In this document: positions 12,431 to 24,510 of the stretch, in pieces | Layout of the letters: each line of letters opens with the position of its first letter | Numbering within the stretch: position 1 is the first letter of the stretch | Source of the DNA: Albifimbria verrucaria | Taxonomy: Eukaryota; Ascomycota; Sordariomycetes; Hypocreales; Stachybotryaceae | Direction: 5' to 3' | Assembly (NCBI GenBank): GCA_020081605.1 | Contig: JAHREC010000018.1 | Span: 6,448,001-6,512,000, forward strand | DNA length: 64,000 nucleotides | Translations under genes and position numbers: made by a program | The notes under the pieces: model-generated | What the model was told of the DNA's origin: nothing | Seen by the model: only the letters and a program-made list of their open reading frames with translations | Database searches by the model: none

Positions 12431-14309
12431 ATGCCATTAAGAGAGATAGCAGGACTGATCCAGTGGCTTTTCGAGTCACGCTCATTATGGACAGCCTTGG
12501 GACTTTTGCCATTGCAGGCTTCTTTTTCATTGGGCCTCGGTCCACCCTCGACTCCAGTCAGCCACCAGCGCTTCGGGAGACCGTTCCCTACATTTCCAAT
12601 GCGTACCGATACTTGACGGATATGAAAACATTTCTACAGAACGCCAAGTGTGTTGAAAAAATGGTTTTATAGCACCTAAATCAGTTAGATGCTGACGTGA
12701 GAGCAGGAAAGAGCTAAAACACCAAAAAGTATTGCAGATGTACCTGGGCCCGGTCAAGCTCTATCTAGTTGCCGGCGCCCACAATGTCCAGTCAATCTTC
12801 AAGTCACCAGTCTCCATGAGCTCTGATGCCTTCATGATCCGCGTGGTAGCCACAGTATGGGACGCATCGCCTAGTGATGTGGCCAAGTTCGCAAACGACA
12901 AATCTGGCCGTCTCAAAGCTTCCGTGGTGGAGGGCGATGACACGCCTCCAGAAAAGCGGTATTGGGCCGGGATGCACCGTGTGATGCATGAACACCTTGC
13001 ACGCATGCAGCCCACTAATAAGCTGGCTGAAAGATATTGTCAAGAGTTTACCAAACGTGTTGAAAGGTTCCTGTGGGCCAATGGACCGCGATACGTGTGT
13101 TGCAACTCCTTAAGACAGACATAGCCGAGGCTGCTATCATCTCGCTGTGCGGAACCAGGATCTTGGAGCTAGCCCCGAACATGGTCTCTCTACTCTGGGA
13201 TTTCGATGAGGCCTCTAGCAGTCTTACTCGGGGACTACCGCGATTTATAGATAGAGAAGCTTGAGGAGGAGTGACCGCTTCAAAGCTGAACTTACTCGTT
13301 ATCTGGAATCGGCTTGGAAAGAATTTGATTGGAACGGTCCGGACGCGGATTCCGACTGGGACCCACACTTCGGATCCAGGTTCTCCAGAGAAATGGCAAA
13401 ATGGGCAAAAGAAAGCGAATTCACTCCTAGAACAAGTGCTGGGGTAGTGGGCGTTACAGGTGTATTTGCGTAAGATCCGTGCCGAAATGGGGTGGTGATT
13501 TACAGCGGACGTTACTGACCCAAAGCTGCCAGGCTGAATGCAAATACCATCCCCATTGCAGCTTGGTCTATAATGGAGGTGGCCAAAGACCCCATCCTGT
13601 TCGATGCCGTGCGTAAAGAAGCGCTATCGGCATACGTAACAAATCCTGAGACGGGCCAGCGCATACTTGACATTCCAAAACTTCTTGCCCTTCCACTCCT
13701 TCAATCGGTTTATGCAGAGTCACTACGTCTCCACGTGTCCATAAATGTCACTCGTGAGATTATCACGCCAGTTACTTTGAACGGGCATCAGCTCCAAAAG
13801 GGCGCGCTGATACAAGCGCCTACAGAATTGGCACACTACGACGAATCGGTATGGTCGACTGATGGTCACCCGGCATCAGAGTTTTGGGGTGCACGATTCG
13901 TTACTTATGTCGAGACTAGAACTGAAGATGGTTGTGTGGAAAAGGTGCCACAATTCAACATTGCTGGGAGATCCGGCCAATGGTTCCCATACGGTACGCA
14001 TTATTCTCAATCGGGCTGTGGCTCGGTCGTATGTACTTGCTATAACTGATTGTCTTTAGGTGGAGGCGTGTCTATGTGTCCAGGCAGACACTTTGCGAAG
14101 CAGGAGATCATGATGTCAATAGCGATGTTGGTGGCTCGATTCGAAGTCAAGTTCGTCGAGTGGACCATGCTGGACGGGACACCATCGGACCGACCTGCCC
14201 AAGACGACCCACGCTTTACTGGAACGGCCGCTGTACCCCTGATCGCGACATGAAGGTCGAGCTAAAAGGCTGTGGTGAAGAGGTTTACTCCAAAACGGAT
14301 TCATGGTAA
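12431..14309 (+). CDS. Cytochrome P450 monooxygenase
   Basis: The protein is about 560 residues in four exons. My splice readings are introns 12648-12706 (joins QNAK to KELKHQKVLQMYLG), 13470-13532 (donor GTAAGA, inside the I-helix, joins GVTGVFA to LNANTIPIAAW) and 13994-14059 (inside the haem loop). The joined haem-binding motif is PYGGGVSMCPGRHFAKQE with the Cys ligand, and the K-helix ExxR is ESLR. The start at ATG 12431 gives MPLREIAG and a hydrophobic N-terminus, as expected for ER anchoring. The NANTIPIA I-helix resembles fungal P450s annotated near the CYP7/CYP8 (sterol or prostacyclin-like) group. Four -1 breaks (about 12530, 13073, 13263, 14235) are repaired by one base each. Likely a tailoring oxidase of the neighbouring PKS cluster, by position only. 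Confidence 0.87.
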
Positions 14310-14791
14310 TATACGCGCCTAACATTAAGGAGACAAGTTAGGCCAGCTACCTGCCCATTCTGGGCTCAAATTTACCACGGCCCAGTAGCATAACTCATGG
14401 ACCCAGTGGCCGATTTCCATAACAAGAGACTAAATATACTATCATAAGATAATAAATATGAGTACCCTCGTTGTTGAAGTAGCAAGATCATATTTCTTCA
14501 ACATACGGCATTGGCCAAATCTGTCTAGATTCAGACAACTGAATTGACAGGCCAGGGGCATTCCGTGAATTTTCGTCTGGAATCAATTGGCTTACAGTTT
14601 GGGGTTATAATAGAATGGCGAAAGGCCGAATAATTTGACCAAGGTTCTGCTTCAGCCGAAATCTCAAAGGATATTTGGTATGTTCTCATCGTAAAATGGA
14701 GACTGTATAGAGAGTCCTCCTATTAATGCACTGAAACATATTCTCTTGCTTCAACCCCATAATAGTCAGCAACCCGTCTTAGACTTGGCCA
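14310..14791. other. Intergenic, convergent 3' ends
   Basis: This is an AT-rich spacer of about 480 bp between the P450 stop and the stop of the minus-strand GPI-type gene. No feature is recognised. Confidence 0.5.
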
Positions 14792-15735
14792 TTAAGCGAG
14801 CAGGACATTGGCCAACAAGCCGCCAAGAATAGCCACGCGAGCGCCTTCTTTATATAACGCGGCTGCCCCAGAGCTTGTTGGATTCTCTAGAGTTGTAGTG
14901 GATGTATCAGTATTTATTGGCAGGGATGAAGTAATAGATGGTGAATCGGTCGTTATCGTTCCCGGTTCAGTCGATGGATAGTCCTGCGTCTGACCAGTAG
15001 CCGTAAATACTTCAGAAGTAGTCGGTTCGTCAGTTACAGCAGTGTCCTCACTCAAAAACACCTCGGTCGGTTTAGGCTTCCCCGTTTCGGTCGGTTCCGC
15101 AGCAGTGGAAGGCTCCTCGGTAGGCTCTTGTAAGGGTTAGTTTGTGACGGCTCATCGTTCGAGACGCACCCGTTTTCAGAGCACTGTGAGCCAGCGGCAC
15201 AAATAGCTACTAAGCTCAGCATCTCAGACTTCAGTACAAGGGCGGAGGAGCGACAAACTTGATTCATTGCAGCAAATCTGTTCATTTGTGTTGTAGCATT
15301 GATCATCACTTCCGCACGAATCATAGAACCCTCCACAACGCTCAGCGCAACTGGCGCCAGGTCATACATGCTTGTCACATTTGTGTCTATCGCGGCCGAC
15401 AAACTTGAATAGCGCACGTTCAGATCTCACTTGAGCTGGATCCCGAAGTGCAGACACGGAGACTGAGCCAAGGGTACCGAGGACATTGAGAGTGCTGAAG
15501 AGCCGCATTCTGAATGGAAATTGTGGGAAGCGTACACGATAGAACGCAGATCAACGAGTCGAATTACGTTAGAGGCACATATCTTACGAGAGACAGAATG
15601 GTAGCGAGTCGCGTCTATAAATGTGCGGTCGAGCAGACGAGAATTACAGGGGCAGAACAAGTCACAAGATTGTTGTAACATATGTGATTGAGCGTGATTA
15701 TCTTCTGTGAGATTGGATGAGGCTCCCAAAACCAA
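14792..15735 (-). CDS. Putative Cys-containing, Ser/Thr-rich GPI-anchored protein (N-terminus unresolved)
   Basis: The C-terminal half is clear. A Thr/Ser/Pro/Glu-rich stalk (after SNDEPSQTNPLQEPTEE, obtained by repairing a -1 break near 15138) ends in SSGAA, a short spacer and the hydrophobic tail VAILGGLLANVLLA. This is the layout of a GPI-attachment signal, so a wall or membrane surface location is inferred. The upstream half contains Cys clusters in more than one frame (for example CGSDDQC, ICCN, CAAGSQCSENGC), as in small Cys-rich surface proteins. At least one in-frame stop near 15427 means either further base deletions or an unplaced intron. I could not fix the start or signal peptide, so 15735 is only the outer limit of the open region. 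Function unknown. Confidence 0.45.
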
Positions 15736-17825
15736 GGCACGAGATCATGTTCGTGACGATGATTGGTTAACTGGCATTATCTACATTAATGACGTTGAAG
15801 AGGGTGTGAATGTGTTGTGAAGCTCCCAGGATTTGGGCCTTTCCCTGGCCTGGTATTTGTAGGCTAATGCAGTCAATATGTTTCTTCCGAGCCTCAGGTG
15901 GTGTGTCACCCAATTCACTTCATTTCAGGCAGTTTAGGCACTGAAATTAAGCCCAATTGTGGTTGGTGCTGAAATCCTTGAACAGGCAATGTCTCAATTC
16001 TTCTCATGTGTATTTTTTTCTGCTGAATGCTAAGAGCCGCAGTACTGGTTTTCAATACATACGCCAACGGATGGCCAGATCTTTGGTTTTCAGGGTGTTA
16101 GATAACGTGACGACCATTGTTGCTATAGCGGACTCATTGGGGTATATGGGTGGACTCAAGAAAAGCTGAGCCCCTGGAAATGGCCCCGATCGACAGGGTA
16201 CGGAATGGTCCAGCGAAAGGCCTCGGTGATGGGTTGCTTTCCAGGATCTGGCGTCCCGTGATTGGATTCGGTGGTCTAATGTAACAGCGAGCGGCATAGA
16301 TTTGCCGAGATGCCACCCTCTCGGCAAGCATCAAGTTGAAGGTGCGAACACTGTTCGAGGCTGAAGTCGGTGTCCATTTTATACGTCATCGATAGGTCAA
16401 GTAAGCCTTCTATGACTTGATTTTGTCAATGTTCATCAATTGGTTATAGTAGGTATTTGGTACTTGTGATACCTCTACCAGAGCCTTTTGCATCTCCATG
16501 GTAATATGTGCACTCCCAGTTATGCGTCATATCAATGACAATGCCAGAAAGGAGGATATTACGATTGGGAGGGAAGCCAAGTCTTGCAGTGACAGTACTT
16601 AGACTAGTCTGTGACGCAGTCTATAACCTATTGTCTATGAATATCGATATAACTCCGTATGTTATCAGAATTGTAATGTAGACTAGCTCGTGTCAAAAAG
16701 CGGTCTCCCTGGTCGCAATGTGCTCAGATGTAGTAACTCAGAACCTCAAAGCCTTTATGTTATTACGCTAGAAAACTACATTGCAGTTTCGGATCTTTAA
16801 ATAATACGAGCAATACAGCTTCGATCAATAAGGGAATTACCATGAAAGACAAGGGCAGTGCATACCATTCTGTAACGCATTTGGGGTGGTGGCACGACTG
16901 GAAGACAGTTGGTGACGTTGGTCACTCCTGACCTGGTTGCCAAAACAGCCTGGGGTTTTCAAAGGTTATTGTTAGCGATTTGTGCAACTCATAGACACAT
17001 CAACTCTCATTAAAGAGAAATCAAGTATAGGTCCTCTCTGGGAGTCACAAAGGCCGCAACCTTAGGTTCGAAACAAGCCTTCACGTACTCTGCAACCTTG
17101 TGTCTAAGCAGCATGATGTTGCCCACAGCTCAACGTTCGAAATAGTTATTCTCCTAAGGGCGATGCTTTCTTCATGCTGAATGAGCAGCCCAAAAGATTA
17201 AAGGCCATAGGTCTGGGCAAGAGGAACGCTTGTTGCTCCTGTCATGGACCTTGACACAACAGGTTCCTGATTGGGATAGCAACGTGATATCGCTAACTAA
17301 CAAAGTTGTCGCAGCTCTCAAGCCTGTTTGACATTGGCATATACTTGCAATAAGTAATTGGTGACGCGGCTTCTGCCGGAATCACAACCCTTGCAGTATG
17401 AGCCTTCTTCATCACATTTCTTTTACCTAAGCGGCACATCCAACAATCCTCTTTGCTTTGTCACTGCTAGTGCTTCTCAACATATCACGATAATAAAAAC
17501 GTGTCGGTAGGTATGACGGCGAAAGAGATGCTTAATGCGCTTCATGAATCTTCGGAATTTGTCATCGTAGGCAGATACGGCGCTAAGAAGGATATTTAGA
17601 GCGAGGACGAGGAGGGCAGTGGTGACTAAAGGCAACTCCAATAAATTCTCAGGGCCCAGAATTGAAGCCATTCGTTTTGACATGCTATTTTGAAGGCTAA
17701 GAGCCCTGAACCAGTGGATATATTTTTGCCTAAAAAGATTCCGCAACTTGAAGATGGTCGACACAAGATGAGAGCTAAGGGTATCAACTCCATTCTCCGG
17801 GAAGAAAGAAAAAAAGGTACAAAAA
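15736..17825. other. Intergenic, about 2.1 kb
   Basis: This AT-rich stretch lies between the GPI-type gene and the 3' end of the NACHT-WD40 gene. Short frames occur on both strands near 15960-16330 but none has family features or plausible composition. No terminal repeats were noticed. Confidence 0.45.
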
Positions 17826-20800
17826 CTAAAAGGCAAATTCCAGCGATACTGGGGCATCGGATGCCCAACTAAGCACCACCCTATTCTTATATACAGTAGT
17901 TAAGTTTGATCGATATTCAGGTGGGAGCCATATCATTCTCTTACCCCTCACTGTTAACCATCGGTCCTGAACGAAAACCTCGGCTGAGCAGCTTGGTTGA
18001 TCAATATCGTCATTGGGAAACCGGGATGCGGAGCGTTCCACGAGATGTTTGAAGAAGAGATCCATCCTTAGAAAACGAGACATTATAAAGCCAGCAATCA
18101 ACGTCAAGCGCTTGTAGCAATACTGCCGTACTAGTGTCCCAAAGGTTGACCTTCCCTCCTGATACTGATGCCAGAATCTTACCATCTGGCGAGAATACCA
18201 TAGGCTGATACCAACTCGAATGGTTACCTAACGTGTATAGCTGAATGCGTGCTGTAACATCCCATAGGTTGATAGTATCGTCATCCGATGATGTGGCCAG
18301 CATTTTACCGTCTGGAGAGAATGCTATCGAGGTGATTTTGCCAGAATGACCGCCAGGCGTATGATCTTGAGTGCCTGTAATAACATCCCAACGCTTGACT
18401 GTCTTATCCCGCGACACGTATATCAGTGTTTTACTGTCTGGCGAGAAGGTCATACTGATGATTCCAGAAGATTCGCGGATAATGTGTTGCTCGGTGTATG
18501 TAATAATATCCCACAGTTTAATCTTTTCTATACTTCTTGATACCAGCATTCCGCTATCTGGCGAGAAGGCTAAGTCAGTGACTCGACCCGAATGACTACC
18601 GAGCTTATGTTTCTCGGTGCCTGCAGTAACGTCCCATAGCCTTACTGTCCCCTTGCCTGATGCTAGTGCTAGTAACTTGCCGTCTGGTGAGAAAGCTAAC
18701 GCAGTAGCATTATCCAAGTAGCCACTAAGCGTATACTGTTCATTGCATTTCGTAATATTCCACAGTTTAACCATGGTATCATTTTCCAATGCCATTGCTA
18801 GCATGTTGCTAGTCGGTGAGAAGGCCAAGGCGGTAACCTCCCCGAGTGGCTACTAAGTGTGCATTGCATAACGCCGTTTGCCGGGTCCCATAATTGAACC
18901 AGCCCATCCTCCGATATTGATGCTAGCACCTTGCCGTTTAGCGAAAAGACTAAACCGATAACCTTCACCGAGTGGCCAGTAAGCGTGCATTGGTTGACAC
19001 CTTTGGTAAAGTCCCACAACTTGATTAATCCGTCCTCTGATGCTGATACCAGCACCTTGCTACTCGGCGAAAAGACTAACTTAGTAATCTCCTGGAGTGA
19101 CCACTAAGCGTGCATTGCTCGATGCCGTCAATAGGATCCCACAGCTTAACTAACCCATCCTCTGATGCTGATGCTAGTATCTTGCCGTTTGGCGAGAAGG
19201 AGATTGCGGTAACCGTGCTTCTATGACCTTGAAGGGTGTGTTTCTGGGTGCATGCAATAGCATCTAATAGTTTAACTGTCTCATTCTCCGATGCTAATGC
19301 TAGTATATTAGTATCTGGCGAGAAGGCTGCGGCGAAATTATCAATTTGATGCTCAATGCCTGTTAAAACGTCCCAAAACTTAAATCTCTCATTCTCCGAC
19401 ATTGATCCAAGTATCTCTCCATCTGGAGAGAAAGCTAGGCTAGTGGTAATGCTGAAACAGCCACTAAGCGTATGTTGCAGAGTTCCTGTATAAAGATCCC
19501 AAAGCCTAATTGTCTTATCATCTGATGCTGAAGCTAGTATTAGAGCGACGGGTGAGAATACTAGGTCCGTAATTGCACCTAAATGGCTACAGAGTGTATA
19601 TTTCTGAATGCCCGTAATAGTATCCCATATCTTAATCGTTCCTTCATTTGACGCTGATGCTAGCAGCATACCGTTGGGTGAGAATTGTATAGCAGTAATC
19701 TTGTTTAAATGGGTGCCGAGCGTGATTTCCTTGGTGCTAAAAATAGCATTCCGTAGATTAATTGTCCCATCCTCTAACCCTATCGCTTGTGTGCTTTGAT
19801 TTGGTGACAAATCCACGGCGGTGATGTTGCTTGCATAATTGCTAAACTTGGATTGTTTAGTATAGTGGATGCGTCGCGCTCTTATATCTGCCGAAAATTC
19901 CAACCTAGTATATAGTGACGCGTCCATGAATTTAAACGGGCTCGAACGGCCGCTGAATGTATAATACTCAATACCTTTAAGTGCATCCCAGAGTTTAACT
20001 ATCCCATTCTTTAATGCCGATACTAGGAGTATGCTGTCTGGCGAGAAGTTTATAGCGGTAACCATGGTTGAATGACCATTAAGTGTGTGTATATTCGTGC
20101 CCTTAATAGTATCCCATATTTTAACTGTCCTACCTGATGCCAACGCCAGCACCCTGCTGTCTGGCGAGAAGGCTATCGCAGTAATAGTATAATGGTGGCC
20201 ACTGAAGTTATGTTTTTCGGTGCCCGTAATAGTATCTAACAGTATAACTGTTGTGTCTGTTGATGCTAATGCTAGGAACTTGCCATCCGGCGATAAGGCC
20301 ATGGTTTGAACCTGCTTCCAGTGGTAAATATGTTGCTGAGTGCCTGCAATAACATCCCATAGGTGAATCTTGTCACCTGATGCCCATGCTAGCACTTTTC
20401 CATCTAGCGAGAAGTCTTTGGTGGCGACATACTCTAAATGACCGCTATGCGTATTTTTTCTGTTCGTATAAGAGCATCCCACAGTTTGACTGTTCTACCG
20501 TATGATGCTGATGCCAGCACTTTGCCGTTCGGCGAGAAGGCAATAGACCTAATCTTCTCTGAATGGCCGCTGAGTGTGTACTGTTCGGTACCGGCAGTTA
20601 CATCCCAAAGTTTAACTGTATTATCCCATGATGCCGATGCTAGCAACTTGCTGTCTGGGGCAAAAGCTATGCTAGTGACCCAGCTTAGATGGCCAGTGAC
20701 CTTTTTAGACATGAGAAATACCTCCCGTTTTGTAATACCTGTAATAGTATCCCATGTTGTAACATGCTTTTGGTCGGATACAGACGCTAGCTTCTTGCCG

Positions 20801-23800
20801 TCCTGTGAGAATGCTAGGGCAGTGGGCTGAGTTGAAGAAAAATACTCGGAAGTATATATTTCTGAACGCCTGAAACAGTATCCCACAGCTTAATCGTCAT
20901 ATCTTGTGATGCTGATGCTATGATCTTGCTGTCTGCCGAGAAGGCCATGGCTTTGACCCTACTCCAATGGCCTATGAGCGTGCAAAGCTCTATGCCTAGA
21001 ATAATGTCCCATAACTTAATCAGTCCATTATCTAAAGCTGATGCCGACATCTTTCCATCTAACGACAGGGCTATGGCGTTGATTCTGTCCGAATTACTGC
21101 TAATAGTACGTTGTCTAACGCCTGCCGTAATATCCCATAGCTTGATACGATCTGTTGATGCTAATACTAGCGTCTTTCCGTCTGGCAATAAGGCTGTGGC
21201 TTTAATGCGAGCCCAATAGCCATTAAGCACGCATTGTTCAGTGCCTGTACTAGTATCCCATAGCTTGATATTATCAAATGATGCAGATATTAGTAACTTG
21301 CTGTCTGATGAGAAGGCTATGGTGTCGGACTTTCTGGAGTGGCCGCTAAGCGTATGCTGTTCAACACCCATATCAACATCCCATAGCTTAACTGCCCCAC
21401 CTTCTGACGCGGATGCTAATAGCTTGCCGCCCGATGAGAAAGCTATGGCGATGACTTTGCTTGAATGTCCATTGAGTGTATGCTGTTCAATACCTTTAGT
21501 AGCATCCCATAGCTTAATCGTCTCATCATTTGATGTCGCCACCACCGCCGTACCGTCGGGCAAGAAGGTCGCATTGACTATGTGACGTGGCACCGTAGAT
21601 TCCATTGGGCTGCCGAGCCTGTGCATTTCGGTGCCTGAATTAGCATCCCATAACTGGACTGTATGGTCATGTGATGCTGATGCTAGTATCTTGTTATTTG
21701 GTGAGAAAGCTAAGGCTGCGACATTGTCCGAATGGCCGCTGAGCGTGCGTTGTATAACGCCTGTAGTTACATCCAAAAACTCGATCTTTTTCCTAATGCA
21801 GACACTAGTAACTTGCCGTCTGGCGAAAATACCACATCGGAAATTTCGGAATAAGAATCGTCATCAAGCGTATGCTGTTTGATAATGTCTGTTTGAATAT
21901 CCCAAATCATAACCGTCTTCTCTGATGCCAATGCTAGCATCTTTCTATCTGGCGAAAAGGCCACAGCGGTAATAGGAGTTGAAAATTTGCTGAGTAAACG
22001 CTGTTCAGCGCCTGTATTAGCATCCCATAGCTTAAGCGTCCCATCCTCTAACGCAGACGCCAGCATCTTGCCATCTGATGAAAAGGCGACGGTATTAACC
22101 TCGCTTAAATGGTTAAGAGCGAACCGTTTAACGCCTGAAGCAGCATCCCACAACTGGACTGTCTTGTCTCTTGATGCTGAGGCCAGCACCCTGCCGTCTG
22201 GCGAGAAGTCCACCGCGTTAACGGTAGCGGAATGGCCCTCAAGGGTCTGCAGTAACGCGCTCCAATCCTTCTCTGTTGTTGGTAATCTGGTTATCCATTG
22301 AGGCATTTGGTCCATAAATTGCCTCTTTACTACACTTGCGGCCGGTGCAAACACTAGGGCGCTACAGTATGCCTGCATGGGCGCCTGTTCTATCGCGGAC
22401 CGACAGTAGATCGTAAATCGCTTCATATCGTACACAAACGCATATAGCTCTGGACAGTCGCACTCCTACATAAAAGTTGGCAACGGCTCATCAGATATTA
22501 CTGGGAAGCTTACCTGGACAAGTGACTCTAGCAAGCCAATGGCGTTAATTCCATCGAATATCTTACCCATCCAGCCTAGAGCTTCTAACCAATGGAGAAA
22601 ATGCTTTTTCAGAAACAGATGTAGACTGTGACAGTCGTTCTGCCTAAAGCCACCTTTTGTAGATGGGCAACCCAGTACGAGCATGCATACTCTAATTCAG
22701 GAGGAAGACATTTCCTTGCATGATCCTCCTGCACTTCTGATACTAGTGTGCCAGGACTGTCAAGCCCACAAAGGTCTCGCTTGAGAGAGCCTGTCATGAA
22801 CTGAATGCAGCTGACTGCCAAAGCTGCGTGCGCCTGCTCCTCGTTTACCCAGAAGTTGGTGTCGCTACAACGATTCTTATCAAGGATGAAGTCACGAAAA
22901 GAAGGGTGGAAGCTGATTTGGCGTGCTTGATCCGATGGGGCGTCAATAATCGCGTGGAGGTTTTCCAGCATCTGGTCAATGCTCCCATCCATGGCGCAGA
23001 GCAGATTGTCCAAAGACTGCGCAGACATAGGAGAGAATAAAATCACTATACTGCCGAGAACATACCTTAATATTTTATAGTGCTCTTCTCTCTCTTCGTC
23101 AGTGTAGGTTGGAGATACAGAGTTCTTGAGCACAGTAATATAGATTTCGTCAAGGTACTTCTCCGGGGCAAGAGGTGGACCACTATTGCTCGCAACAAGT
23201 TTGTCCAGTCTCGTCTTTGCAAACTGTTTCCCATCGTGGACGAATCGAGCGGCAATCGCAGCCCAAATGAACAGGCCAGATGCGCTCTGGACTAGTTGTG
23301 TAATGATGCCTTCGCCTGGCCAACCAGCAGGCAATTTGCGATCTTTGGCGATATCGCCAAATTTGTCTTTCAGAAAAAGAGCTATATCCTGGTCGACGAT
23401 TGATCGAGATATGTCATGTAGCACCATGTCCTTGTATTGCGCATCGGACATTCGAGAAAATGAGTGCTGAATCGCCACCTCCGGCCTGCTCGTTAGAAAC
23501 ACGCGCAGCCGGAACTCCAACGGCAATGGAGCCTCGGCTAGGAGCTGCACAACGACCTGCATGTTTCTATCGTCATCGCACTCGTCGAGCGAATCGACGA
23601 CCAAAAGATGTGACGATTGTTTAGCCAGCTTGGATAGAGGACCGAGAACTAGCTGGCGCCACTGGTCACTCAGGGACTGGGTAGCAATGTCCCTGCGCTC
23701 CGAGACAGCTTCGCAGATGTGCTGGCGAAGCGCTGGAATATTGGTGGCAAGCTGCACGGCGATGCTTGTGACGAATTTGCCCGTGTGGCCAACATCTCCA

Positions 23801-24225
23801 CCACCTTTGGAAAAGAAGAAGCTCGCTCCAAGGCGTTTCTGCTCCAAATATCTACGAGCCACAGTGCGCGCAATCGTTGACTTTCCAGTTCCAGCCATGC
23901 CCTTTAGCCAGAAGATGCATCGCCCATCTTTTGCATCAGCCCAACTATATATCTTGGCAAGGAGGTCGACACGGGTATCGACGAGGCAGGAAGGATCATG
24001 TTGCTTTGAGTACGAATTAAACGGCGCCTCCGTAGCACACGGGAGCCGGCTCAGTGGGTCGTCATGTTCTAAAATACGTGTTTAGCGCCCCGCTTCCCTG
24101 CAGTCTTCTGGTCTGGCTCACTGACTGATGTAAATATTATCTCCAAGATGGGCTGAAGAGTGTCCATCGAGTTTGATATCTTTGTACTCATGCCCGGTGA
24201 ATCGTCGATTATCTTCAGCAGCCAT
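17826..24225 (-). CDS. NACHT-WD40 NLR-type protein with about 34 WD40 repeats
   Basis: The reconstructed protein is about 2,100 residues. I place the start at ATG 24225 because the first exon encodes a short motif (FTGHEYKDIKLDGHSSAHLG) that I recognise as the usual N-terminus of fungal NACHT proteins of this group. An intron (24069 to about 24125) joins it to DDPLSRLPCATEAPF and LVDTRVDLLAKIYSWADA. The NACHT domain has P-loop MAGTGKSTIA and Walker B LLVVDSLDECDD. The NACHT reading frame itself is unbroken for 429 codons. After the helical region, an intron 22466-22513 leads to the WD40 array, then the terminal segment FVQDRWLTVRGKRMIWLPPE. There is no recognisable effector domain (HET, patatin, PNP) before NACHT. 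Family members (HET-E/HET-D type) act in allorecognition and immunity-like signalling by nucleotide-dependent oligomerisation. Six single -1 breaks plus one double one (about 18030) are present. Most fall in homopolymers. Confidence 0.9.
18025..22255 (-). repeat. WD40 repeat array, about 34 units of about 126 bp
   Basis: I count about 34 units by the recurring pattern xGHS-(x)n-AFSPDGK-(x)n-LASAS-(x)n-KLWD. The unit is about 42 codons. Most units are diverged, and one (about 19860-19960) has lost the WD signature. Three consecutive units around 18850-19200 are much more alike (SEDGL[VI][KQ]LWD with QCTL following), suggesting recent duplication there. The array should fold into about four to five beta-propellers. 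Confidence 0.9.
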
Positions 24226-24510
24226 ATTTTCACTGAGTAGGTAGTTTATTAGACTATAGACGGCTGTAAGATCGTGAGATACGCCCTAACCTACGATGGA
24301 GTTCGATTTACGGTATATCTGAGAGAGACAACCCCGCTTTGAACCCCGCTTATTATTGCCTTTAAGATTATAGCAAAGTTCAACTCAGCTGATTGATCAA
24401 GCCACTGATGTTCAATTGGTCATAACTCCATGGAGCGGTCGCCTTTCTACAAAGGGTCCTATCGTATCTTCATGGCGAACTGATAGTGATACATGGATCA
24501 ATATCTCTAT

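Noticed and set aside
15957..16334. Overlapping short frames on both strands near 16 kb
   Set aside because: Low-quality composition and no motif; treated as intergenic.
19608..22301. A series of plus-strand open frames of 60-130 codons across the WD40 region
   Set aside because: They recur at the repeat period and are the antisense reading of conserved WD40 codons; no independent motifs.
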